Source of the DNA: Streptomyces sp. Ru62
GTDB taxonomy: Bacteria; Actinomycetota; Actinomycetes; Streptomycetales; Streptomycetaceae
Direction: 5' to 3'
Assembly: GCF_002920615.1 (NCBI RefSeq)
Contig: NZ_PQSU01000022.1
Location: 1-64,000 of the forward strand
DNA: 64,000 bases
Shown: positions 52,439 to 60,801 of the stretch, in pieces
Numbering within the stretch: position 1 is the stretch's first letter
Layout: every line of letters begins with the position of its first letter
The notes under the pieces: generated by a model
What the model saw: only the letters and a program-made list of their open reading frames with translations
What the model was told of the DNA's origin: nothing
Databases searched by the model: none
Made by a program: the position numbers and the translations under genes

Positions 52439-53938
52439 CTATGCGCGAGCCGGAGTGCCCTGCTCGCCCAGCCGGTTGGCGGTGTGCACCGCCCGCAGCA
52501 CCGCCGCCGCCTTGTTGCGGCACTCCTGGTCCTCCGCGACCGGGTCGGAGTCGGCGACGATACCGGCGCCGGCCTGGACGTAGGCCGTGCCGTCGCGGAG
52601 CAGGGCCGTACGGATGGCGATCGCGGTGTCGGAGTCGCCGGCGAAGTCGAGATAGCCGACGCAGCCCCCGTACAGGCCGCGCCGGGACGGTTCCAGTTCG
52701 TCGATGATCTGCATCGCGCGGGGCTTGGGTGCGCCGGAGAGGGTGCCGGCCGGGAAGCAGGCGGTGAGCACGTCGAAGGCCGTGCGGCCGGGGGCGATCC
52801 TGCCGGTGACGGTCGAGACGATGTGCATCACGTGCGAGTAGCGCTCGACGGACATGAAGTCGACCACCTCGACCGAGCCGGGCTCGCAGACCCGGCCGAG
52901 GTCGTTGCGGCCGAGGTCGACCAGCATCAGGTGCTCGGCGCGTTCCTTGGGGTCGGCGAGGAGTTCGTCGGCGAGGGCCTGGTCCTCCTGCGGGGTGGCC
53001 CCGCGGTGCCGGGTGCCGGCGATGGGGTGGACCATCGCGCGTCCGTCCTCGACCTTCACCAGCGCTTCGGGGGAGGAGCCGACGACGTCGAACCCGTCGA
53101 AGCGGAAGAGGTACATGTACGGCGAGGGGTTCGTGGCCCGCAGGACCCGGTAGACGTCCAGGGCGCTCGCCGTGCACGGCGTCTCGAAGCGCTGGGAGGG
53201 CACGACCTGGAAGGCCTCGCCCGCGCGGATGCGCTCCTTGACGTCCTCGACGGCCCGCTGGAAGTCGGGGCCGCCCCAGCGGGCGGTGTACTCGGGCAGC
53301 TCGGAGGGCGGCAGGTGGGCCGGGGGCTGGGCGACCGAGCGGGAGAGGTCCGCCTCCATGGCGTCGAGGCGGGCGACGGCGTCCGCGTACGCCTCGTCGA
53401 CGCCGGTGTCGAGGTCGTTGTGGTTGATCGCGTTGGCGATCAGCAGGACCGAGCCCTCCCAGTGGTCCATCACCGCGAGGTCGCTGGTGAGCAGCATGGT
53501 CAGCTCGGGCAGCTTCAGGTCGTCGCGCTCGCCGGGGCCGATCTTCTCCAGGCGGCGGACGATGTCGTAGCCCAGGTAGCCGACCATACCGCCGGTGAAG
53601 GGCGGCAGGCCCTCCTGGTGCGGGGTGTGCAGGGCCTGGAGGGTGGCGCGCAGGGCCGCGAGGGGGTCGCCGTCGGTGGGGACGCCGACGGGCGGGGTGC
53701 CGAGCCAGTGGGCCTGTCCGTCCCGCGCGGTGAGCGTGGCGGCGCTGCGGACGCCGACGAAGGAGTAGCGGGACCAGGAGCGGCCGTTCTCCGCGGACTC
53801 CAGCAGGAAGGTGCCGGGGCGCTCGGCGGCGAGCTTGCGGTACAGCGCGACCGGGGTGTCGCCGTCGGCGAGCAGCTTGCGCGTGACCGGGATGACACGC
53901 CGGTCGGTGGCCAGCTTGCGGAAGGTCTCCAGTTCCAT
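52439..53938 (-). CDS. trpE: anthranilate synthase component I
   Basis: 499 aa. It makes anthranilate from chorismate with a TrpG glutaminase encoded elsewhere. The N-terminal feedback site has LLESAENGRSWSRYSFVG; the chorismate-binding domain has IRAGEAFQVVPSQRF, PIAGTRHRGATPQEDQ, LVDLGRNDLGRVCEPGSV, CFPAGTLSGAPKPRAMQII and QAGAGIVADSDP. It starts 11 bp after hisI on the same strand, so it either shares that transcript or has a promoter inside hisI; no trp leader/attenuator fits in the gap. Confidence 0.96.
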   Translation of the reverse strand: MELETFRKLATDRRVIPVTRKLLADGDTPVALYRKLAAERPGTFLLESAENGRSWSRYSFVGVRSAATLTARDGQAHWLGTPPVGVPTDGDPLAALRATLQALHTPHQEGLPPFTGGMVGYLGYDIVRRLEKIGPGERDDLKLPELTMLLTSDLAVMDHWEGSVLLIANAINHNDLDTGVDEAYADAVARLDAMEADLSRSVAQPPAHLPPSELPEYTARWGGPDFQRAVEDVKERIRAGEAFQVVPSQRFETPCTASALDVYRVLRATNPSPYMYLFRFDGFDVVGSSPEALVKVEDGRAMVHPIAGTRHRGATPQEDQALADELLADPKERAEHLMLVDLGRNDLGRVCEPGSVEVVDFMSVERYSHVMHIVSTVTGRIAPGRTAFDVLTACFPAGTLSGAPKPRAMQIIDELEPSRRGLYGGCVGYLDFAGDSDTAIAIRTALLRDGTAYVQAGAGIVADSDPVAEDQECRNKAAAVLRAVHTANRLGEQGTPARA

Positions 53939-53949
53939 GGCCGCTGACC

Positions 53950-54351
53950 TTACTGACCGGGTCCGGGTACGCCCGAATCGGCGTCCTTGAGGAGCACGTC
54001 CGTGTCGAAGCAGGTGCGGGCGCCGGTGTGGCAGGCCGCGCCGACCTGGTCGACCTTGACCAGCAGGGTGTCGGCGTCGCAGTCCAGCGCGACCGACTTC
54101 ACCCACTGGACGTGGCCGGAGGTGTCGCCCTTGACCCAGTACTCCCGGCGGCTGCGCGACCAGTAGGTGCAGCGGCCGGTGGTCAGGGTCCGGTGCAGCG
54201 CCTCGTCGTCCATCCAGCCGAGCATGAGCACCTCTCCGGTGTCGTACTGCTGGGCGATGGCGGGGACGAGCCCGTCGGCGCTGCGCTTGAGCCGCGCGGC
54301 GATCTCCGGGTCGAGGCTGCTGGGCCGGGAGGCACCGGTCGTACTGGTCAT
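53950..54351 (-). CDS. hisI: phosphoribosyl-AMP cyclohydrolase
   Basis: 133 aa, third step of histidine synthesis. IAQQYDTGEVLMLGWMDDEA, TGRCTYWSRSRREYWVKGD and the metal site CDADTLLVKVDQVGAACHTG, then RTCF, are complete. Not fused to HisE. It is separate from the main his operon downstream and sits directly before trpE, linking histidine and tryptophan gene expression. Confidence 0.96.
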   Translation of the reverse strand: MTSTTGASRPSSLDPEIAARLKRSADGLVPAIAQQYDTGEVLMLGWMDDEALHRTLTTGRCTYWSRSRREYWVKGDTSGHVQWVKSVALDCDADTLLVKVDQVGAACHTGARTCFDTDVLLKDADSGVPGPGQ

Positions 54352-54479
54352 GGGTCACATTGTGCCGCGCGGGACCGCCCGCGGGACGCGGCCGTCCATG
54401 GAATGGTCACGGCGGCGCGCGGCGCCTCCCTGGGAGGGGACGGGTGGGCGGACCGGTTACGCGGTCGTAGGCTGACAGC

Positions 54480-55112
54480 ATGTCGACCTTCGCCAAGCGT
54501 GAACGGCTTCTTCTCGCCGACCTCTTGGAAACCGCCGGGCCGGACGCCGAAACCCTCTGCGAGGGCTGGCGGGCCCGGGACCTGGCCGCGCACGTGGTCG
54601 TGCGCGAGCGCCGCCCGGACGCGGCGGGGGGCACGCTGATCAAGCAGCTCGCACCGCGTCTGGAGAAGGTGATGGCCGAGTACTCCGCGAAGCCGTACGA
54701 GGAGCTGATCCAGCTGATCCGTACCGGTCCGCCGCGCTTCTCGCCCTTCCAGCTCAAGCAGGTCGACGAGGCGGCCAACATCGTGGAGTTCTACGTCCAC
54801 ACGGAGGACGTCCGCCGCGCCCAGCCGGACTGGAGCCCGCGCGAGCTGGACCCGGTCTTCCAGGACGCGCTGTGGTCCCGCCTCGAACGCGCCGCGCGGC
54901 TGATGGGCCGGGGTGCGCCGACGGGTCTGGTGCTGCGCCGCCCGAACGGCCAGACGGCGGTGGCGCACCGGGGCACCCCGGTGGTCACGGTGACCGGTGA
55001 GCCGTCGGAGCTGCTGATGTTCGCGTACGGACGGCAGCGCGCGGCCAAGGTGGAGCTGGACGGCGACACCGAGGCGATCGCCGCGCTGCAATCCAAGCAG
55101 CTGGGCATCTGA
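54480..55112 (+). CDS. TIGR03085/mycothiol-dependent-isomerase-like protein
   Basis: 210 aa four-helix DinB/MDMPI-fold protein: RERLLLADLLETAGPDAETLC, GWRARDLAAHVVVRERRPD with a metal-ligand His, and FYVHTEDVRRAQPDW with a second His. Proteins of this type are metal-dependent enzymes in mycothiol-containing actinobacteria, but this subgroup has no known reaction. It is divergent from hisI, and a VOC-family gene follows 12 bp later. Confidence 0.85.
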   Translation: MSTFAKRERLLLADLLETAGPDAETLCEGWRARDLAAHVVVRERRPDAAGGTLIKQLAPRLEKVMAEYSAKPYEELIQLIRTGPPRFSPFQLKQVDEAANIVEFYVHTEDVRRAQPDWSPRELDPVFQDALWSRLERAARLMGRGAPTGLVLRRPNGQTAVAHRGTPVVTVTGEPSELLMFAYGRQRAAKVELDGDTEAIAALQSKQLGI

Positions 55113-55124
55113 GAGGGCCGGCCC

Positions 55125-55523
55125 GTGATCAAGGTGGCGATGACCGGCGTGTACGTGGACGACGTGGCGACGGCGCACGCCTTCTACACCGGCGTCCTCG
55201 GCTTCGAGACCCGCACGCACATGGACCTCGGGGACGGCACGCTGTTCGTGACGGTCGGGGCGCGGGAGGGGGCCCAGCCGGATCTCCAGCTGCTGCTGGA
55301 GCCCGGCCAGGGCCCGATCGCGGAGCCGTACCGCAGGGCGCTGTACGAGGCGGGGCTGCCGTGCATCGTCTTCTCCGTGGACGATCTGGGCGCGGAGTAC
55401 GACCGGCTGCGCGGCCTGGGCGTCCGGTTCACGCACCCGCCGCAGGAGCAGGGGCCGGTGATCGCGGCGGTGTTCGACGACACGGTGGGCAATCTGGTGC
55501 AGCTGGTCCAGCCCAGGGAGTGA
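55125..55523 (+). CDS. VOC-family (glyoxalase/bleomycin resistance) protein
   Basis: 132 aa, two beta-alpha-beta-beta-beta modules. VYVDDVATAHAFYTGVLGFE begins the first; IVFSVDDLGAEYDRLRGLGV and AAVFDDTVGNLVQLVQP form the second, with the C-terminal N/Q metal-edge pattern of the superfamily. GTG 55125 lies 12 bp after the preceding gene, so they are probably co-expressed. Could be a lyase, dioxygenase or binding protein. Confidence 0.88.
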   Translation: MIKVAMTGVYVDDVATAHAFYTGVLGFETRTHMDLGDGTLFVTVGAREGAQPDLQLLLEPGQGPIAEPYRRALYEAGLPCIVFSVDDLGAEYDRLRGLGVRFTHPPQEQGPVIAAVFDDTVGNLVQLVQPRE

Positions 55524-55530
55524 ACGGCGG

Positions 55531-56769
55531 TCAGCCCGGGAGTTCGGCGCGGCGCAGGGCCGGCACGGCGAGGGCGACGGCCCCGCCGAGCCCGCAGACG
55601 ACCGCGCTGGCGACGAACACCGGGCCGAGGCCCCAGGCGCCGATCGCGGCGGCGGCGAACGGCATGCTCAGCGGGGTGAGGCCGAGGCTGACCAGGCTGG
55701 CGACGGAGGTGACCCGGCCGAGGTAGGCGGGGTCGGACTGGGTCTGCAGCAGGGCGCCGCACATCGCGCCGCTGAGCCCGGTGAGCAGGCCGACGAGCAC
55801 GGCCGTGGCGACGGCGGTGACGAGACCCGGTACGTAGGCGAGGGCGCCGATGGCCACGCAGCCCGCGATGATGGCGTACCCGGCGACCAGCCCGGCGCGC
55901 GGCAGCCTCCCCCGCACGGTCAGCAGCAGCGAGGCGGCCCCCGCGCCGGCCCCGAACCCGGCGAGCACCCAGCCCATGCCCGCGGCACCCCAGCCCCGGG
56001 CGTCGGCGAGCAGGGTCAGCCCGACGTTCAGCGGCCCGACGAAGCCGAGGTCACCGAGGGCGATGACGACCATCAGCGGCGCGAGCACCCGGTGCCGCCG
56101 GATGTACCGCAGCCCGGCCTTCAGGTCGCTCCAGGCGGTTCCCGCCGTGCCGGGCGTTCTCTCCATCGGCCGCTCCCGCATCCGCACCGACACCAGGAGC
56201 GGTACCGACAGGGCGATCAGGAGCCCGGCGACGGTGAACGCGGCCGGGGCTCCGCCGGTGGCCACGGCGAGTCCGCCGAGCGGGGCGCCGACGACGCTCG
56301 AAAAGCGGATGGCGAGGCCGCGCATGCCCTGGACCCGGGCGAGCTGGTCCTTCTCGGTGAGACGGGCCGGCAGCGCGCCCACGGCGGGCATGAACACGGC
56401 GTCGACGGTGCCGAAGAGCAGCGCCAGCAGGGCGAGCGGCCACAGCCCGGGGCTGGTGAGGAACAGCAGGGCGGCCACGGCGAGGACGGCGGCACAGCGT
56501 ACGGCGTCACTGCCGATGACGACCCGGCGCGGCCCGAACCGGTCGGCGACCACTCCCCCGCCGAGCATCAGCACGGCCCTGGGCAGCGCGCCGGCCGACA
56601 TCACGAGCCCGGCCTGCGCGGGGCTCCCCGTCTGGACGGCGGCCCAGGACAGGGCGAGGTAGTAGACGCTGTCGCCGAGCATCGAGGAGGTGTAGGCCCC
56701 GAGCCAGCGCAGCACATTGGGGTCGCGGTGGGCCCGCGCGGTGGCCGGCGGTATGAGCGTGGCGGTCAC
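55531..56769 (-). CDS. MFS transporter, macrolide-efflux-like
   Basis: 412 aa, about 12 hydrophobic segments. LRWLGAYTSSMLGDSVYYLA, LGGGVVADRFGPRRVVIGSD (motif A) and FGTVDAVFMPAVGALPARLT resemble the MefA/enterobactin-exporter group of the major facilitator superfamily. GTG 56769 is 22 bp after the ArsR-family gene on the same strand, so the regulator and transporter form one unit. The exported compound is unknown. Confidence 0.9.
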   Translation of the reverse strand: MTATLIPPATARAHRDPNVLRWLGAYTSSMLGDSVYYLALSWAAVQTGSPAQAGLVMSAGALPRAVLMLGGGVVADRFGPRRVVIGSDAVRCAAVLAVAALLFLTSPGLWPLALLALLFGTVDAVFMPAVGALPARLTEKDQLARVQGMRGLAIRFSSVVGAPLGGLAVATGGAPAAFTVAGLLIALSVPLLVSVRMRERPMERTPGTAGTAWSDLKAGLRYIRRHRVLAPLMVVIALGDLGFVGPLNVGLTLLADARGWGAAGMGWVLAGFGAGAGAASLLLTVRGRLPRAGLVAGYAIIAGCVAIGALAYVPGLVTAVATAVLVGLLTGLSGAMCGALLQTQSDPAYLGRVTSVASLVSLGLTPLSMPFAAAAIGAWGLGPVFVASAVVCGLGGAVALAVPALRRAELPG

Positions 56770-56791
56770 GGGAGGGCTGTCCTCTCAGACG

Positions 56792-57379
56792 TCAGACGCG
56801 GAACGGGAAGCCGTACACGTGCAGCGCGACATGCTCGCGCCCCTCGGTGTCACCGGCGGCCTCGCGGGCCCGCCCCCGCTCGTCGTACCGCTTGAGCAGG
56901 TCGGTCAGGTCCTTCTTCAGCTCGGCGAGTTCACCGGCGGTGAGCCGGAGCAGGGACTCCGAGTCGTGGGCCGCCGTGTTCCACTCGGGTCCCCAGTGGG
57001 CGCGTTCGTCGAGGTACCTCCGGTACATCTCGGCGCGCTGCTCCAGGAACATCCGCGAGGCCGCCAGGTGCGCGGCCGCCTTCTCGGGGGCGTCCTGGAA
57101 GTCCTCGTCGCGGATGGTGACGCCGTCGGACGCCGGCTGCCACCAGCGCTCCCGCCCGTCCGCGCTGCGCGGCTGGGCCTCCTCGACGAGACCGTGTTCG
57201 GCCAGTTTGCGCAGGTGGTAGCTGACGAGGGAGACGGCCTCGTCCACCTGCTCGGCGAGCTGTGAGGCGGTGGCGGCCTCCGCGACGAACAACAGCCGGT
57301 AGAGCTTCATGCGCAGCGGATGGGCGAGCGCCTTGAGCGTCCCGATGTCCGTGATCCGGCGGTTCTCCTCGCGTGCCAT
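56792..57379 (-). CDS. ArsR-type winged-helix transcriptional regulator
   Basis: 195 aa. An N-terminal HTH_20/ArsR domain (TLKALAHPLRMKLYRLLFVA, EAATASQLAEQVDEAVSLVS with recognition helix, YHLRKLAEHGLVEE) is followed by a long helical C-terminal domain (about residues 90-180) as in transporter-linked regulators. No arsenic-type cysteine pair is present, so the ligand is probably organic. It precedes the MFS gene and has a 54-bp palindrome immediately upstream, the likely operator. Confidence 0.9.
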   Translation of the reverse strand: MAREENRRITDIGTLKALAHPLRMKLYRLLFVAEAATASQLAEQVDEAVSLVSYHLRKLAEHGLVEEAQPRSADGRERWWQPASDGVTIRDEDFQDAPEKAAAHLAASRMFLEQRAEMYRRYLDERAHWGPEWNTAAHDSESLLRLTAGELAELKKDLTDLLKRYDERGRAREAAGDTEGREHVALHVYGFPFRV

Positions 57380-57392
57380 GACACCGAACCCT

Positions 57393-57446
57393 AGATACGA
57401 AAGAGAAACTGCGCAATATTGTTTGCGCAAGTTTCCTTTCGTATCT
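57393..57446. promoter_or_regulatory. 54-bp near-perfect palindrome upstream of the ArsR-type gene
   Basis: Two 24-bp arms (57393-57416 and 57423-57446) differ by little: left AGATACGAAAGAGAAACT then GCGCAA; the complement of the right arm reads AGATACGAAAGGAAACTT then GCGCAA. The 6-bp centre is TATTGT. Within it, TTGCGCAA-type sequences form an inner dyad. It begins 14 bp upstream of the start codon, fitting autoregulation by the ArsR-type protein. Confidence 0.85.
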
Positions 57447-57456
57447 GCCCGCGCAA

Positions 57457-57482
57457 AGGCCCCGGCCACCCGGCCGGGGCCT
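57457..57482 (-). terminator. terminator of the his operon
   Basis: A perfect 11-bp inverted repeat AGGCCCCGGCC/GGCCGGGGCCT with an ACCC loop, 14 bp beyond the hisF stop and just before the palindrome that serves the regulator gene. Confidence 0.85.
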
Positions 57483-57495
57483 GTCGATGTGGCGG

Positions 57496-58251
57496 CTACC
57501 TCACCGGGTGCCCCGCCCCCCGCAACGTCTCCTTCACCTGACCGATCCGCAGGTCCCCGAAGTGGAACACCGAGGCCGCGAGGACCGCGTCCGCGCCCGC
57601 GTCGATGGCCGGCGGGAAGTGGGCCAGCTTGCCGGCGCCGCCGGAGGCGATCACCGGGACGGTCACGTGCTTGCGCACTGCCGCGATCATCTCCAGGTCG
57701 TAGCCGTCCTTCGTGCCGTCCGCGTCCATGGAGTTCAGCAGGATCTCCCCCGCGCCCAGCTCGGCCGCCCGGTGCGCCCACTCCACCGCGTCGATGCCGG
57801 TGCCGCGCCGGCCGCCGTGGGTGGTGACCTCGAAGGTGCCCTCGGGGGTGCGGCGCGCGTCCACCGAGAGGACCAGCACCTGCCGGCCGAACCGCTCGGC
57901 GATCTCGCGGATCAGGTCGGGGCGCGCGATGGCCGCCGTGTTGACGCCCACCTTGTCGGCGCCCGCCCGCAGCAGCTTGTCCACGTCCTCGGCCGTGCGG
58001 ACGCCGCCGCCGACGGTCAGCGGGATGAACACCTGCTCGGCGGTGCGGCGCACCACGTCGTACGTCGTCTCACGGTTGCCGGAGGACGCGGTGATGTCCA
58101 GGAACGTCAGCTCGTCGGCGCCCTCGGCGTCGTACACCTTGGCCATTTCGACGGGGTCGCCGGCGTCGCGCAGGTTCTGGAAGTTGACGCCCTTGACGAC
58201 CCGGCCGTTGTCCACGTCCAGGCAGGGGATGACTCGGACCGCCAGGGTCAT
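57496..58251 (-). CDS. hisF: imidazole glycerol phosphate synthase, cyclase subunit
   Basis: 251 aa TIM barrel. Catalytic Asp11 is in VIPCLDVDNGRVVKG and the second Asp in LVLSVDARRTPEG. Phosphate sites LTVGGGVRT and VIASGGAGKLAHF are intact. With HisH it makes imidazole glycerol phosphate and AICAR. It is the last gene of the operon, 23 bp after the ridA-like gene. Confidence 0.97.
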   Translation of the reverse strand: MTLAVRVIPCLDVDNGRVVKGVNFQNLRDAGDPVEMAKVYDAEGADELTFLDITASSGNRETTYDVVRRTAEQVFIPLTVGGGVRTAEDVDKLLRAGADKVGVNTAAIARPDLIREIAERFGRQVLVLSVDARRTPEGTFEVTTHGGRRGTGIDAVEWAHRAAELGAGEILLNSMDADGTKDGYDLEMIAAVRKHVTVPVIASGGAGKLAHFPPAIDAGADAVLAASVFHFGDLRIGQVKETLRGAGHPVR

Positions 58252-58274
58252 GAATCCACGGCTCCTTAAGGCCT

Positions 58275-58664
58275 TCAGCCTCTGAATGCTTCTAGTTCTA
58301 CTTCGACCAGGATGCGCGGGTCGACGAAGCCCTCCACGACCAGCAGGGTCGAGACCGGGCGGACGGCGTCGAACAGCTCCTGGTGGGCCCGCCCGACGGC
58401 GTCCACGTCCCGCACATGGGTCAGGTACATCCGCGTGCGGATCACGGACTCGATGCCGAGCCCGAACTCCCCGATCGCTTCCAGGGCGCTGGTGAAGGCC
58501 ACCTTGGCCTGTTCGTACGGGTCGCCCTCCCCGTACAGCACGGTGCCCTTGAAGGACGTCGTGCCGCCCACCAGCACCCGGTCACCCGCCGCGACGGCGC
58601 GCGCGAACCCGAAACTCTCTTCCCAGGGACTTCCGCTCTGCACGCGCCGCACGGCTCCGCTCAT
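58275..58664 (-). CDS. RidA/YjgF-family protein
   Basis: 129 aa trimeric enamine/imine deaminase family member. SGSPWEESFGFARAVAAGDR, VLVGGTTSF, DPYEQAKVAFTSALEAIGEF, VIRTRMYLTHVRDVDAVG with the conserved Arg, and PRILVEVELEAF complete the fold. Its ATG overlaps the priA stop (ATGA). RidA proteins destroy reactive 2-aminoacrylate; the his-operon location is recurrent in Streptomyces but its link to the pathway is unclear. Confidence 0.9.
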   Translation of the reverse strand: MSGAVRRVQSGSPWEESFGFARAVAAGDRVLVGGTTSFKGTVLYGEGDPYEQAKVAFTSALEAIGEFGLGIESVIRTRMYLTHVRDVDAVGRAHQELFDAVRPVSTLLVVEGFVDPRILVEVELEAFRG

Positions 58665-59386
58665 GACGACACAGCCTCCAAGGCCTCTTCCAGGGTGAAC
58701 GCCTTCGCGTACAGCGCCTTCCCTACGATGGCGCCCTCGACACCGAGGGGCACCAGTTGGGCGATGGCACGGAGGTCGTCCAGGGACGACACGCCGCCGG
58801 AGGCCACGACCGGCCGGTCGGTGGCGGCGCACACGTTCTTCAGCAGCTCCAGGTTGGGGCCCTGGAGGGTGCCGTCCTTGGCGATGTCGGTGACGACGTA
58901 GCGGGCGCAGCCCTCCTTGTTCAGGCGCTCCAGCGTCTCGTAGAGGTCGCCGCCGTCGCGGGTCCAGCCCCGGCCGCGCAGGGTGGTGCCGCGCACGTCC
59001 AGGCCGACGGCGATCTTGTCGCCGTGCTCGGCGATGACCTTGGCGACCCACTCGGGGGTCTCCAGGGCGGCCGTGCCGAGGTTCACCCGGGTGCAGCCGG
59101 TGGCGAGGGCGGCGGCGAGGGTGTCGTCGTCGCGGATGCCGCCGGACAGCTCCACCTTGATGTCCATGGCCCCCGCGACCTCGGCGATCAGGGCGCGGTT
59201 GTCGCCGGTGCCGAACGCGGCGTCCAGGTCGACCAGGTGCAGCCACTCGGCGCCGGACCGCTGCCAGGCGAGGGCGGCCTCCAGCGGGGAGCCGTAGGAG
59301 GTCTCGGTCCCGGACTCGCCGTGCACGAGGCGGACGGCCTGGCCGTCGCGGACGTCGACGGCGGGGAGGAGTTCGAGCTTGGCCAT
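58661..59386 (-). CDS. priA: bifunctional phosphoribosyl isomerase (HisA/TrpF)
   Basis: 241 aa TIM barrel. Acid/base residues are Asp11 (LLPAVDVRDGQAVRL) and the Asp in IAVGLDVRGTTLRGRGW; phosphate sites are VELSGGIRDDD and VVASGGVSS. In actinobacteria lacking trpF, this enzyme isomerises both ProFAR (histidine) and PRA (tryptophan). No trpF is found among the trp genes here, and the sequence is PriA-like. It lies 3 bp after hisH and its stop overlaps the ridA-like gene. Confidence 0.95.
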   Translation of the reverse strand: MAKLELLPAVDVRDGQAVRLVHGESGTETSYGSPLEAALAWQRSGAEWLHLVDLDAAFGTGDNRALIAEVAGAMDIKVELSGGIRDDDTLAAALATGCTRVNLGTAALETPEWVAKVIAEHGDKIAVGLDVRGTTLRGRGWTRDGGDLYETLERLNKEGCARYVVTDIAKDGTLQGPNLELLKNVCAATDRPVVASGGVSSLDDLRAIAQLVPLGVEGAIVGKALYAKAFTLEEALEAVSS

Positions 59387-59389
59387 GGT

Positions 59390-60046
59390 CTACAGGGTTC
59401 CGATCCAGTTGGTGAGGAGCTGGGCGCCGGCGTCGCCGGACTTCTCGGGGTGGAACTGGGTGGCCCACAGGGCGCCGTTCTCCACGGCGGCCACGAACGG
59501 CTTGCCGTGCGTCGACCAGGTGACCTTGGGGGCCTCGATCACCGGGTTGTGGGACTCCAGGGCCCAGTCGTGGACGGCGTAGGAGTGCACGAAGTAGAAC
59601 CGCGCGTCGGCGTCCAGGCCGGCGAACAGCTGTGAGTCGGCCGGGGCGTCCACGGTGTTCCAGCCCATGTGGGGCACGACGTCGGCCTGGAGCGGCGCGA
59701 CCGTGCCGGGCCACTCGTCCAGGCCCTCGGCCTCCACGCCGTGCTCGATGCCGCGTGCGAAGAGGATCTGCATGCCGACGCAGATGCCCATGACCGGGCG
59801 CCCGCCGGACAGCCGGCGGTCCACGACCCAGTCGCCCCGGGCGGCACGCAGGCCCGTCATGCAGGCGGCGAAGGCGCCGACGCCCGGCACGAGCAGGCCG
59901 TCGGCGTTCATCGCCTTGTCGAAGTCGCGCGTGATCTCGACGTCGGCGCCCACGCGCGCGAGGGCCCGCTCGGCGGAGCGGACGTTGCCGAAGCCGTAGT
60001 CGAAGACGACGACCTTCTTGTTCGTGGACCTGGTGCTCAATTCCAC
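59390..60046 (-). CDS. hisH: imidazole glycerol phosphate synthase, glutaminase subunit
   Basis: 218 aa class I glutamine amidotransferase. VVVFDYGFGNVRSAERALAR (start), the nucleophile Cys in GICVGMQILF, and the His-Glu pair in TQFHPEKSG are present. GTG 60046 gives MELSTRSTNKK but sits almost on GGAGG; TTG 60040 (MSTRSTNKK), 7 nt from GGAGG and in TTGA overlap with the upstream stop, is an equally good start. It passes ammonia to HisF. Confidence 0.95.
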   Translation of the reverse strand: MELSTRSTNKKVVVFDYGFGNVRSAERALARVGADVEITRDFDKAMNADGLLVPGVGAFAACMTGLRAARGDWVVDRRLSGGRPVMGICVGMQILFARGIEHGVEAEGLDEWPGTVAPLQADVVPHMGWNTVDAPADSQLFAGLDADARFYFVHSYAVHDWALESHNPVIEAPKVTWSTHGKPFVAAVENGALWATQFHPEKSGDAGAQLLTNWIGTL

Positions 60047-60201
60047 ACCTCCAGCCGCATGACGCCCGCCACCAGGCACAGGCCCGCGCCGATCGAGAGC
60101 AGCACGATCAGGCTGGTGGGCATCTTCTGCTTGACGAAGGAGATGATGCCGCCGACCAGGAAGAGGCCGACGACGATCAGGAGGGTCGACAGACCGGTCA
60201 T
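60037..60201 (-). CDS. small membrane protein in the his operon
   Basis: 54 aa: MTGLSTLLIVVGLFLVGGII, a short basic turn (SFVKQKMPTS), a second hydrophobic span (LIVLLSIGAGLCLVAGVM), ending RLEVWN. Two membrane helices, both probably anchored with the loop inside. ATG 60201 is 3 bp after the hisB stop, and its own stop overlaps the hisH start, so it is embedded in the translationally coupled string hisB-this-hisH. I know of no function; position and composition argue that it is real. Confidence 0.8.
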   Translation of the reverse strand: MTGLSTLLIVVGLFLVGGIISFVKQKMPTSLIVLLSIGAGLCLVAGVMRLEVWN

Positions 60202-60204
60202 GGG

Positions 60205-60798
60205 TTACAGCGCGCCCTTCGTCGACGGGAGGATGCCGGCCGCGCGCGGGTCGCGCTCGGAGGCGTAACGCAGCGCCCGGGCCAGCGCCTTGAACTGGCA
60301 CTCCACGATGTGGTGCGCGTTGCGCCCGTACGGTACGTGCACGTGCAGCGCGATCTGCGCCTGGGCGACGAAGGACTCCAGGATGTGCCGGGTCATCGTC
60401 GTGTCGTACTCGCCGATCATCGGCGCCATGTTCTCGGGCTCGGTGTGCACGAGGTACGGGCGGCCGGACAGGTCGACGGTGACCTGGGCGAGGGACTCGT
60501 CCAGCGGGACCGTGCAGTTGCCGAAGCGGTAGATGCCCACCTTGTCGCCGAGTGCCTGCTTGAAGGCGGCGCCGAGCGCGAGGGCGGTGTCCTCGATGGT
60601 GTGGTGGGAGTCGATGTGCAGGTCGCCGTCGGTCTTGACGGTCAGGTCGAACAGACCGTGCCGGCCGAGCTGGTCGAGCATGTGGTCGTAGAAGCCGACG
60701 CCGGTGGCGATGTCGGTCCGGCCGGTGCCGTCGAGGTCTATCTCGACCAGCACCGACGTCTCCTTGGTGGTGCGCTCCACGCGTCCTGTGCGGCTCAT
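60205..60798 (-). CDS. hisB: imidazoleglycerol-phosphate dehydratase
   Basis: 197 aa, single-function enzyme. Duplicated metal-binding halves: GFYDHMLDQLGRHG with DLHIDSHHTIEDTALALG, and VPYGRNAHHIVECQFKALAR. It dehydrates IGP to imidazole acetol phosphate. ATG 60798 follows the hisC stop by 3 bp. The extended N-terminus (RTGRVERTTKETSVLVEIDL) is normal for the family. Confidence 0.97.
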   Translation of the reverse strand: MSRTGRVERTTKETSVLVEIDLDGTGRTDIATGVGFYDHMLDQLGRHGLFDLTVKTDGDLHIDSHHTIEDTALALGAAFKQALGDKVGIYRFGNCTVPLDESLAQVTVDLSGRPYLVHTEPENMAPMIGEYDTTMTRHILESFVAQAQIALHVHVPYGRNAHHIVECQFKALARALRYASERDPRAAGILPSTKGAL

Positions 60799-60801
60799 GC
60801 G

